From an uncultured Prevotella sp. (GTDB lineage Bacteria; Bacteroidota; Bacteroidia; Bacteroidales; Bacteroidaceae): a DNA stretch of 64,000 bases. The stretch lies in NCBI GenBank assembly GCA_900771975.1, contig CAAGPV010000012.1:134733-198732 (forward strand). Reading direction: 5' to 3'. Shown here one piece after another: positions 16,883-24,965 of the stretch. The notes under the pieces are model-generated. The model ran no database searches and was not told the origin of the DNA. It saw only the letters and a program-made list of their open reading frames with translations. The stretch's first letter is position 1. Every line of letters begins with the position of its first letter. Position numbers and translations under genes: made by a program.

Positions 16883-18754
16883 TCATCTGTGCATTAATAT
16901 AAGGAGAACATTGATATCGCTTGGGCTTACTCCTGGTATGCGACTGGCCTGAGCCAATGTCTCGGGATTTATTCGGCTGAGCTTTTGTCTGCACTCTGTG
17001 CTGAGGTCGTGTATCTCGTTGTAGTTGAAATGTCCCTTGATTTTGATATTCTCCAGACGACGCATCTTTTCGGCAAATTGGCGCTCCCGGTCTATATATC
17101 CCTTGTACTTCATCTTTATTTCGGCAGCTTCGGCAATTTCGTCCACTCTATTGGGCGATGCGTTGATGGCTGCTTTTAGCTCGGGTATGATTTCCTGAAG
17201 GTTCTTGAAGTTTACCTGTGGACGTGCCACCAGTTCTTCAATGTGTGTTGTACCGCGCAGAGGAGAAGTGTTAAGTGCTTCCAAAAATCCGTTCACTGTT
17301 TGCGGTTTTACCGATGCTTCGTGGCAAAAGGCTATGATTCGGTCGATGTTTTCTTCTTTTTCTTTCCACCAGTCGTACCGCTCTCTCGTGGCCAATCCTT
17401 TCTGATAGGATAGGGGAGTGAGGCGTGCATCTGCATCGTCTTGTCTCAGCAGAATGCGATATTCTGCCCTTGATGTAAACATACGGTAGGGCTCGTCTAC
17501 GCCTTTGGTTGTTAAATCGTCGATTAATACGCCAATATAGCTTTCGTCGCGCTGCATTATTAAAGGTTCGCTGCCCGAGCAGAAGCACGCTGCGTTGATG
17601 CCGGCCACAGTTCCTTGACCGCCGGCCTCCTCATATCCAGTAGTGCCGTTTACCTGTCCAGCAAAGAAAAGCCCCTTGATAATTTTCGATTCCAACGAAT
17701 GTTTCAGTTGAGTAGGATCGAAATAGTCGTATTCTATGGCGTAGCCGGGCCGATAGATTTTTGCATCCTTTAGGGCCGGTATCTTGTGAAGGGCTTCCAG
17801 CTGAATGTTCCAAGGCATACTGGAGGAAAATCCGTTGAGGTACATTTCGTTGGTATCTGTGCCTTCGGGCTCAAGAAACAACGGGTGTTGGTCTTTGTCG
17901 GGAAAGGTGACAAGCTTGGTTTCGATGGAAGGGCAGTAGCGCGGGCCGGTACTTTTGATTTGTCCGTTGAAGAGGGGAGAGTCTGCCAAGCCGCTCTTTA
18001 GTACGTTGTGCACTTCTTTGTTGGTGTTGCATGTCCAGCAAGGAAGTTGCGGTAACGCCCTATGAGGGCCGTAGTAGGAGAACTGGTGATAGTCGTTCTC
18101 GCCCGGTTGCTCTTCCATCAGGTCGAAATGTACGCTCCGCTTGTCTATGCGCACGGGCGTTCCTGTTTTCATTCGTGCCGAGGTGATGCCGTGCCGGGTG
18201 ATGCTTTCGGTGAAATGAAGCACAGCGGGTTCTGCAATGCGTCCGCCTGCAACTTTCTTCCTGCCGATGTGCATGAGCCCGTTCAGAAATGTTCCAGCTG
18301 TCACCACGACTGCCTTGGCTCTGAATGTGATGCCCCAAATGGTGGTAATGCCGACGGCCATGCCGTCTTTTACCAACAACTCCTCTGCCTGATCCTGAAA
18401 AATGTCAAGGTTGGGCGTGTTGTCAAGCGTCTTTCGCCAAGTGGTGATAAACTTCTCGCGGTCGCATTGGGCACGTGGACTCCATACGGCAGGTCCTTTC
18501 GAGCGGTTTAGCATACGGAACTGTATGGCCGTGGCATCTGTAACCTTACCCATTTGACCGCCAAGGGCGTCAATTTCCCTTACAATCTGACCTTTGGCAA
18601 TGCCGCCTACTGCGGGATTGCAACTCATTTGGCCGATTTTGTTCATGTCCATCGTTATCAGACACGTCTTGGCACCCATGTTGGCAGCTGCTGTTGCAGC
18701 CTCGCAACCAGCGTGGCCGGCTCCGATAACGATTATATCATATTTGAATTCCAT
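16883..18754 (-). CDS. mnmG: tRNA U34 carboxymethylaminomethyl modification enzyme MnmG (GidA)
   Basis: The 623-residue FAD protein works with MnmE on wobble uridine 34 of certain tRNAs. The dinucleotide-binding motif VIGAGHAGCEAA sits at the N terminus. Family blocks SCNPAVGGIAKG and GYEEAGGQG are present, and the C-terminal helical domain ends ASRIPGVSPSDINVLL. Two tandem ATGs lie at 18757 and 18754; the second gives the usual MEFKYDIIVIGAG start. It is often found near replication origins, which fits the parS sites beside it. Confidence 0.96.
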   Translation of the reverse strand: MEFKYDIIVIGAGHAGCEAATAAANMGAKTCLITMDMNKIGQMSCNPAVGGIAKGQIVREIDALGGQMGKVTDATAIQFRMLNRSKGPAVWSPRAQCDREKFITTWRKTLDNTPNLDIFQDQAEELLVKDGMAVGITTIWGITFRAKAVVVTAGTFLNGLMHIGRKKVAGGRIAEPAVLHFTESITRHGITSARMKTGTPVRIDKRSVHFDLMEEQPGENDYHQFSYYGPHRALPQLPCWTCNTNKEVHNVLKSGLADSPLFNGQIKSTGPRYCPSIETKLVTFPDKDQHPLFLEPEGTDTNEMYLNGFSSSMPWNIQLEALHKIPALKDAKIYRPGYAIEYDYFDPTQLKHSLESKIIKGLFFAGQVNGTTGYEEAGGQGTVAGINAACFCSGSEPLIMQRDESYIGVLIDDLTTKGVDEPYRMFTSRAEYRILLRQDDADARLTPLSYQKGLATRERYDWWKEKEENIDRIIAFCHEASVKPQTVNGFLEALNTSPLRGTTHIEELVARPQVNFKNLQEIIPELKAAINASPNRVDEIAEAAEIKMKYKGYIDRERQFAEKMRRLENIKIKGHFNYNEIHDLSTECRQKLSRINPETLAQASRIPGVSPSDINVLLILMHR

Positions 18755-18830
18755 CATAGAAAGTGGGATTTTCCCCGTGCAAAAATACAAAAGTTTCTCA
18801 ATATGGGCTTTTAATTTTCTCCAAAAACAC

Positions 18831-18861
18831 TTTGGCGTATCATTATTTTATAGTATTTTTG
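18831..18861 (+). promoter_or_regulatory. sdhCAB promoter
   Basis: TTTG at 18831-18834, 19 bases, TATTTTTG at 18854-18861. Transcription would start near 18868, giving a leader of about 120 bases before sdhC. I recognise no known riboswitch in it. Confidence 0.8.
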
Positions 18862-18989
18862 CAAGCGTATTTTACCGCCCTTGTACCTAAAAGGCGGTAT
18901 TCATTGCTCGTTGCAACATTTTTTCTACACCGAAGGTGTTCGGTCTTGAAATTTATTCTAACATTTTAAATAATTTAATTCAACATTTT

Positions 18990-19667
18990 ATGTGGTTAAT
19001 CAATTCTCCTATTGGTAGAAAGGTAGTGATGTCCCTGACGGGCGTCTGCCTTATTCTATTCTTGACATTCCACTTGTGTATGAACGTTACTGCGCTCTTC
19101 TCAGGGGATGCTTACAACACCATTTGTGAGTTGTTGGGCTCTAACTGGTATGCCATTGTCGGTACACTGGGGTTGGCTTTCCTTGCGGCTTGCCACATCG
19201 TGTATGCTTTCATCTTGACAGCGCAAAACCGTCGTGCACGTGGAAACGAGCGATATGCTGTCACTTCGCGTCGTCCGGAGGTTAGCTGGGCCAGCCAGAA
19301 CATGCTAGTGCTTGGTTTAATCATTCTGTTGGGTCTGTTGTTGCACCTGTTTAACTTTTGGTACAACATGATGTTTGCAGAGATTGCCAACTTGAGCACT
19401 TCTATCGAACCCACTGATGGCTTCGGCTGGATAGAGCAAACATTCTCCAATCCTGTTTATGTAGTGCTCTATCTCGTTTGGTTGGCTGCCATCTGGTTCC
19501 ACCTTACCCATGGTTTCTGGAGCGCAATGCAGACCCTCGGCTGGAGTGGAAAGGTTTGGCTCAAGCGTTGGCAGACCATCGGCGTGGTGTATGTAACCAT
19601 TATGATGGCTTGTTTCGCAATCGTTGTACTGGCTTTTGCCACAGGTTGTGCTCCCAGTCTGCTTTAA
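18990..19667 (+). CDS. sdhC: Succinate dehydrogenase/fumarate reductase cytochrome b subunit
   Basis: The 225-residue membrane anchor has five hydrophobic segments, as in B-type (di-haem, single-anchor) complexes. Histidines suited to haem ligation appear in LTFHLCMN, AACHIVYAF, LLLHLFNF and WFHLTHGFW. It links quinone chemistry to SdhA/SdhB. The start MWLINSPIGRKVVMSLTG at 18990 is chosen over the upstream in-frame ATG at 18936 because it matches the Bacteroidetes family start. First gene of sdhCAB. Confidence 0.93.
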   Translation: MWLINSPIGRKVVMSLTGVCLILFLTFHLCMNVTALFSGDAYNTICELLGSNWYAIVGTLGLAFLAACHIVYAFILTAQNRRARGNERYAVTSRRPEVSWASQNMLVLGLIILLGLLLHLFNFWYNMMFAEIANLSTSIEPTDGFGWIEQTFSNPVYVVLYLVWLAAIWFHLTHGFWSAMQTLGWSGKVWLKRWQTIGVVYVTIMMACFAIVVLAFATGCAPSLL

Positions 19668-19712
19668 TTTAACAATAGAAAGAAACAATACTTGAAAGAA
19701 AATAGATCGATT

Positions 19713-21695
19713 ATGGCTAATCAGATAAATTCAAGAATTCCTGAAGGTCCCGTTGCTGAGAAGTGGACTAACTATAAGGCACATCAACGCTTGGTCAATC
19801 CAAAGAACAAGCTCAAGCTCGATATCATCGTTGTGGGTACGGGTCTGGCTGGTGCCAGTGCCGCTGCAAGCCTCGGCGAAATGGGCTTCAAGGTGCTCAA
19901 CTTTTGTATTCAAGACTCTCCGCGCCGCGCTCACTCCATCGCTGCACAGGGCGGTATCAACGCAGCAAAGAACTATCAGAACGACGGCGACTCTGTCTAT
20001 CGTCTGTTCTATGACACCGTGAAGGGTGGTGACTACCGTGCCCGCGAGGCCAATGTCTACCGCCTGGCTGAGGTAAGCAACAATATCATCGACCAGTGTG
20101 TAGCACAAGGCGTTCCTTTCGCCCGTGAGTATGGTGGTATGTTGGCCAACCGCTCGTTTGGCGGTGCACAGGTTTCACGTACATTCTACGCTAAAGGACA
20201 GACAGGACAGCAGCTCTTGCTGGGTGCCTATTCGGCTTTGTCGAAGCAGGTGCATGACGGACGTGTTGTTCTTTATACTCGCTACGAGATGGAAGACCTC
20301 GTCATCGTTGACGGACGTGCTCGTGGCATCATCGCCAAAAATCTTATCACAGGCAAGCTTGAACGCTTCTCTGCCAACGCTGTAGTGATAGCTACCGGTG
20401 GATATGGCAACACCTACTTCCTCTCTACCAACGCAATGGGATGTAACTGCTCTGCTGCAATGGCTTGCTACCGCAAAGGTGCTTACTTTGCTAACCCCTC
20501 TTACGTGCAGATTCACCCAACCTGTATTCCCGTTCACGGTGACAAGCAGTCTAAACTGACCCTTATGTCAGAGTCGTTGCGTAACGACGGCCGCATATGG
20601 GTGCCCAAAAAACTGGAAGACGCCAAGGCTTTGCAGGCTGGAACTAAGAAAGGTAGCGACATTCCAGAGGAAGATCGCGACTATTATCTCGAACGCCGTT
20701 ATCCTGCTTTCGGCAATCTTGTGCCCCGTGACGTGGCTTCACGTGCTGCCAAAGAGCGTTGCGACAAAGGCTATGGCGTCAACAACACCGGCCTGGCAGT
20801 GTTCCTCGACTTCTCTGAGAGCATCAATCGCTTAGGATTGGACGTTATTCGCCAGCGCTACGGCAACCTGTTCGATATGTATGAAGAGATTACTGACGTC
20901 AACCCCGGTGAGGTGGCAAACGAGATAAACGGTATCACCTATTATAACCCGATGATGATTTACCCTGCCATCCACTACACCATGGGCGGCATCTGGGTAG
21001 ACTACGAACTGATGACATCCATCACTGGACTGTTTGCAATCGGCGAATGTAACTTCTCTGACCACGGCGCCAACCGCTTAGGTGCCTCTGCGCTGATGCA
21101 GGGATTGGCTGATGGCTACTTCGTATTGCCTTACACCATCCAGAACTACCTCGCTGACCAAGCCATTTGGCCCCATCTCTCTACCGATCTGCCAGAATTT
21201 GAAGAAGCCGAAAAGCATGTTCAGGCTGAAATTGACCGCCTGATGGGCATCCACGGAAAGCGCTCGGTAGACTCTATCCACAAGGAGTTGGGACACATCA
21301 TGTGGGAACACGTGGGCATGGGACGTACTGCCGAAGGTCTGAAGGAAGGACTTGAAAAGATTAAGGCCATCCGCAAGGAGTTTGATACCAACCTCTTCAT
21401 TCCTGGAGACAAGGAAGGCTTGAACGTAGAACTCGACAAGGCCATCCACCTGCGTGACTTCATCACCATGGGTGAACTCATCGCTTATGACGCCCTTTCA
21501 CGCAACGAGTCTTGTGGCGGACATTTCCGCGAGGAATACCAGACCGAAGAAGGCGAGGCCAAGCGCGATGACGAACATTACTTCTATGTAGGCTGCTGGG
21601 AATATCAGGGCAGCGACGAGAAGGCTCCAGAGTTGCTCAAAGAGCCTTTAGAGTATGAAGCCATCAAGGTTCAGACACGTAATTACAAGAACTAA
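19713..21695 (+). CDS. sdhA: Succinate dehydrogenase/fumarate reductase flavoprotein subunit
   Basis: The 660-residue catalytic subunit carries covalent FAD and interconverts succinate and fumarate. The FAD-binding motif VVGTGLAGASAAASLGEMG is near residue 40, and HSIAAQGGINAAKNY contains the histidine that normally binds FAD covalently. Substrate-site blocks HPTCIPV and TMGGIWVDYE follow, and RLGASALMQGLADG is a second FAD contact. The sdhCAB order and the single anchor fit Bacteroides-type fumarate reductase, so physiological flux is probably fumarate to succinate. Confidence 0.96.
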   Translation: MANQINSRIPEGPVAEKWTNYKAHQRLVNPKNKLKLDIIVVGTGLAGASAAASLGEMGFKVLNFCIQDSPRRAHSIAAQGGINAAKNYQNDGDSVYRLFYDTVKGGDYRAREANVYRLAEVSNNIIDQCVAQGVPFAREYGGMLANRSFGGAQVSRTFYAKGQTGQQLLLGAYSALSKQVHDGRVVLYTRYEMEDLVIVDGRARGIIAKNLITGKLERFSANAVVIATGGYGNTYFLSTNAMGCNCSAAMACYRKGAYFANPSYVQIHPTCIPVHGDKQSKLTLMSESLRNDGRIWVPKKLEDAKALQAGTKKGSDIPEEDRDYYLERRYPAFGNLVPRDVASRAAKERCDKGYGVNNTGLAVFLDFSESINRLGLDVIRQRYGNLFDMYEEITDVNPGEVANEINGITYYNPMMIYPAIHYTMGGIWVDYELMTSITGLFAIGECNFSDHGANRLGASALMQGLADGYFVLPYTIQNYLADQAIWPHLSTDLPEFEEAEKHVQAEIDRLMGIHGKRSVDSIHKELGHIMWEHVGMGRTAEGLKEGLEKIKAIRKEFDTNLFIPGDKEGLNVELDKAIHLRDFITMGELIAYDALSRNESCGGHFREEYQTEEGEAKRDDEHYFYVGCWEYQGSDEKAPELLKEPLEYEAIKVQTRNYKN

Positions 21696-21716
21696 TTAAA
21701 ACGACAAGAAACAATT

Positions 21717-22472
21717 ATGGAGAATAATATAAGTTTCACACTGAAAGTTTGGCGTCAGAACGGGCCTAAGGCCAAAGGCCATTTCGATACTTTCGAGATG
21801 AAAGACATTCCTACCGACACCTCGTTTCTCGAGATGCTCGACATTCTTAACGAACAACTCATAGAGGACGGCAAGGAACCTTTCGTGTTCGACCACGACT
21901 GCCGTGAGGGTATTTGCGGCATGTGCTCGCTCTATATTAACGGCCATCCGCACGGACCGGCAACGGGGGCTACCACCTGTCAGCTCTATATGCGCCGCTT
22001 CCACGATGGCGATGTCATCACAGTAGAGCCTTGGCGCTCTGCTGCTTTCCCCGTTATTAAGGATTGTATGGTAGATCGCTCTGCCTTCGATAAGATCATT
22101 CAGGCGGGAGGCTATGTCTCTGTCCGCACAGGACAACCACAGGACGCCAATGCCATCCTCATTCCTAAGGAGAATGCCGACGAAGCTATGGACGCTGCCA
22201 CCTGTATCGGTTGCGGCTGCTGCGTGGCTGCCTGCAAGAACGGGTCTGCCATGCTCTTTGTCAGCTCTAAGGTGAGCCAGCTTGCCTTGTTGCCACAAGG
22301 GCGCCCAGAAGCTGCCAAACGCGTCAAGGCTATGGTGGCCAAGATGGAAGAGCTTGGCTTCGGCAACTGCACTAACACCCGTGCCTGCGAGGCTGAATGT
22401 CCTAAGAACGAGTCGATTGCCAATATCGCTCGCCTGAACCGCGAGTTCCTTAAAGCCAAACTTGCCGACTAA
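21717..22472 (+). CDS. sdhB: Succinate dehydrogenase/fumarate reductase iron-sulfur subunit
   Basis: The 251-residue electron-transfer subunit has the [2Fe-2S] ligands in CREGICGMC plus a distal cysteine (TTCQLY). The C-terminal ferredoxin region has CIGCGCCVAACKN and CTNTRACEAECPK for the [4Fe-4S] and [3Fe-4S] centres. It starts 21 bases after sdhA and ends the operon just before a strong terminator. Confidence 0.96.
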   Translation: MENNISFTLKVWRQNGPKAKGHFDTFEMKDIPTDTSFLEMLDILNEQLIEDGKEPFVFDHDCREGICGMCSLYINGHPHGPATGATTCQLYMRRFHDGDVITVEPWRSAAFPVIKDCMVDRSAFDKIIQAGGYVSVRTGQPQDANAILIPKENADEAMDAATCIGCGCCVAACKNGSAMLFVSSKVSQLALLPQGRPEAAKRVKAMVAKMEELGFGNCTNTRACEAECPKNESIANIARLNREFLKAKLAD

Positions 22473-22505
22473 CCGTCTGCACACAAGGCTTTATAAATAT
22501 ATCAT

Positions 22506-22541
22506 AGTCCTCTGCTCTTTGCGTGAGCAGAGGACTTTTTT
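22506..22541 (+). terminator. Rho-independent terminator of sdhCAB
   Basis: A perfect 12-bp stem, AGTCCTCTGCTC (22506-22517) with GAGCAGAGGACT (22525-22536), has a 7-base loop and a T6 run. The remaining gap to 22836 holds a -7 box TACATTTG (22662-22669) for the next gene. It lacks a clear -33 and is followed by a leader of about 160 bases. Confidence 0.92.
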
Positions 22542-22836
22542 GTGCCTGTTGGTCGGTCTATTGAGCACAAGTGGGGAAATAACAGTAAATGAAGCTACTG
22601 GATTAACAAGTGTTAAATTAGCAGGTAAATTTGAAAAAACCGTGTTAAAAAAAACTAATTATACATTTGCAAAAAGTTGGTTTTGTCTGAGTTATGGATG
22701 GTTTGTTATAATTTCGCAACTTAGTATTAAGCATTTTGACAGATAATCTATCTACTTAAATCGCATCTTGAAGTGAAGGTGCAACTGTAAAAAGCAAACG
22801 AAAATTAACAATTAAAGCCTAAATCAAAAAAGCAAA

Positions 22837-24396
22837 ATGAAAAAATTATTTACTCTCTTATTGCTCTTGGTGTGTGTTGTTTCTACATCTTGGGCACAAA
22901 AAACCTATACGGTATCCTATGACGGAAAGGACGTTGAATCGAAAGAAGGTTACTTTACGAACAGTGCAAAACATAGTTTTAATAAAAAGTTTTGTCCTTG
23001 CACCTATGAAGGTCATACCTATGCTAAAGCCTTGAAGATGGAATCTGCAACCACGGTTACATTCACCACTACCAATAAAGCGACCGTAACAATTGTTCAA
23101 TCGTTAGTATTTGGTGGAGACGCAACCATTAAGCTAAATAATGAAGTGTTGGATGATCGCGTAGATGATACAGAAGGACATGTGGGCGTCTATACAAAGA
23201 CGAATTTGAAAGCAGGTACATATACTGTTGCAAGAGGAAGTGGAGAGTCCGGCATCTGTTATATAAAGGTGGTAGAGCAAGCTGCAGAAAATCAGGTGGC
23301 CATTCCTACCATTTCGTCTGCTGATGGTAAGTTTACATTCACAGACAATGCCACCATCTCTATCTCTACTGCTACTGCAGGGGCAACCATCCATTACACG
23401 ATTAACGATGGTGACGAACAGGTTTATAGCAATCCGTTCACCATTAATAGCAAGTCTACCATCAAGGCTTGGGCCACAAAAGACAGTATGGTGAAAAGCT
23501 CTACAGCGACAGCCACCTTTTCGAAAGTATTGAACAACCCTGTTCTGACGTTGAACGGCAACATTCTTACACCTGGCGATATTGAAGGTCTAAGCTGTAA
23601 CGAAAACCTTATCGCTACGGCAGATGAAGGTCAATTCATTATTTCTGCTTGGAGTACCAATCCTAATAAGTACACCACCGCAGAAGGCCTGAACGGCAGT
23701 AACAAATCAGAAACGAATACAACCAACCTTTCAACGGCAACAGGAGGCGACCAAAGAGTCCTTTTCATTGCAGCCACCGATGGGAATGGCAACTATAGCG
23801 ACCTTTGTGTTTACGTGTTCAAGAATATCTATACCGTTTTGACATCCATTACGGATGCAGGTTATGCTTCTTTCAGTGATGCGAAAAATAAGTTGGACTT
23901 CTCGCAGATGGACGGGTTGACAGCTTATGTGGCCACTGGTAATACCACCTCTACCATTATGCTTGAAGAGGTGACTTCCATACCTGCATCAACTGGAGTG
24001 ATATTGAAAGGCGCAAAGGGCGAATACCGTATTCCTATAGCAAGTTCTGCTTCAGAGCCTGTTGTAAACATTTTGAAGGCAACAACCAAAGAAACCACTT
24101 TTAAAGCAGGCGAAGCTTATGCGTTTGGAGTCCTCAATGGAACAGTAGGATTCTATGTTGTTGGCGAAGGAGGCTATACAGTTAAGAAAAACCGTGCTTA
24201 TATTGATGCAACCTCTATCACTGCAGATGCCAAGCCGTTCCTTACTTTTGACAACAACGAAACCAACAATATCAGCTTTGAAGAAGCTGCTTCCTTCGAC
24301 AAGAATGCACCAATGTACAATCTTGCAGGACAGCGCGTCAATGCCAACTATCACGGCGTAGTGCTTCAAAACGGCAAGAAATTCATCGTAAAGTAA
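22837..24396 (+). CDS. Secreted protein with chitobiase-like C-terminal fold and sorting-like tail
   Basis: The 519-residue protein has a signal peptide (1-20, ending STSWAQ), an N-terminal beta region and a CHB_HEX_C-type beta-sandwich near 165-230 (ATAGATIHYTINDGDE, IKAWATKD). A mid region follows, and the tail ends MYNLAGQRVN...GVVLQNGKKFIVK. The tail resembles cargo of the Bacteroidetes type IX secretion system, so a surface or extracellular location is inferred. No catalytic motif is recognised; the sandwich domain is usually an accessory to glycosidases or adhesins. A 65-residue peptide gene follows after 33 bases and is probably cotranscribed. Confidence 0.7.
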   Translation: MKKLFTLLLLLVCVVSTSWAQKTYTVSYDGKDVESKEGYFTNSAKHSFNKKFCPCTYEGHTYAKALKMESATTVTFTTTNKATVTIVQSLVFGGDATIKLNNEVLDDRVDDTEGHVGVYTKTNLKAGTYTVARGSGESGICYIKVVEQAAENQVAIPTISSADGKFTFTDNATISISTATAGATIHYTINDGDEQVYSNPFTINSKSTIKAWATKDSMVKSSTATATFSKVLNNPVLTLNGNILTPGDIEGLSCNENLIATADEGQFIISAWSTNPNKYTTAEGLNGSNKSETNTTNLSTATGGDQRVLFIAATDGNGNYSDLCVYVFKNIYTVLTSITDAGYASFSDAKNKLDFSQMDGLTAYVATGNTTSTIMLEEVTSIPASTGVILKGAKGEYRIPIASSASEPVVNILKATTKETTFKAGEAYAFGVLNGTVGFYVVGEGGYTVKKNRAYIDATSITADAKPFLTFDNNETNNISFEEAASFDKNAPMYNLAGQRVNANYHGVVLQNGKKFIVK

Positions 24397-24429
24397 AACG
24401 ATACAGTTATTATATAAATTACACACAAA

Positions 24430-24627
24430 ATGAAAAAAGCAACATATATCACACCTTCAATCAAGGTGAAACAAATTAATACGGAATCTCTTTTGGCTTC
24501 AGAATCGGTAACTTATGGAGATGGAACTACAAGTGACACAGGCTTCCAAGGCTTGTCCAACGAGGGAACCGTTGAGGATGACGAAGAGGATGTAGCACTA
24601 CCACAAAACTATAACATCTGGGAATAA
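24430..24627 (+). CDS. 65-residue orphan peptide (MKKATYITPSIKV type)
   Basis: This small acidic peptide has a conserved-looking head (MKKATYITPSIKVKQINTES), a short hydrophobic LLASES, a Gly/Thr/Asp-rich middle, an acidic run (VEDDEEDVA) and an aromatic end (YNIWE). It has no lipobox, no classical signal peptide and no cysteine. Short ORFs with this kind of head are common in Prevotella and Bacteroides and lack a known function (general knowledge). It sits between a secreted protein gene and a strong terminator at 24661-24704, so it is a real transcription-unit member. Its function is not known. Confidence 0.65.
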   Translation: MKKATYITPSIKVKQINTESLLASESVTYGDGTTSDTGFQGLSNEGTVEDDEEDVALPQNYNIWE

Positions 24628-24660
24628 GAAAAAACAAGTAGAACTGATTGTTCAATAAAG

Positions 24661-24704
24661 AATGGGATTGCAACCAAAAAGTAGTTGTAATCCCATTTTC
24701 TTTT
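24661..24704 (+). terminator. Rho-independent terminator after the orphan peptide
   Basis: The stem AATGGGATTgCAAC (24661-24674) pairs with GTTGtAATCCCATT (24684-24697) with one mismatch and is followed by TTCTTTT. The rest of 24705-24798 holds nothing I recognise. Confidence 0.85.
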
Positions 24705-24798
24705 GCGTTTTGTAAAACGGCAAGAAACGTGTGGAAATGTAAAAAATCGGTAAGTTTATGATAAAATTTGGGTAAATGTAAGATTTTTGTCGATATCT

Positions 24799-24830
24799 TT
24801 TGTTGTTTATAAAAATAATGCATATATTTG
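24799..24830 (+). promoter_or_regulatory. Promoter of the large adhesin-like gene
   Basis: TTTG at 24799-24802, 20 bases, TATATTTG at 24823-24830. It gives a leader of about 130 bases before the ATG at 24966. Confidence 0.7.
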
Positions 24831-24965
24831 CAAACGAAATGTAAAAACCAAGCAAATAACTCTTTGGTGGCATATTGTCAAATACTAATAAATTAATAAC
24901 GAAAGAAAGCTGTTATATCCCACGAGAAGATAAACAACACTATATTATTCACTAAACACAAGTTT

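Noticed and set aside
21696..22484. 262-codon open frame opposite sdhB
   Set aside because: It is a shadow of sdhB, whose iron-sulfur motifs are unmistakable.
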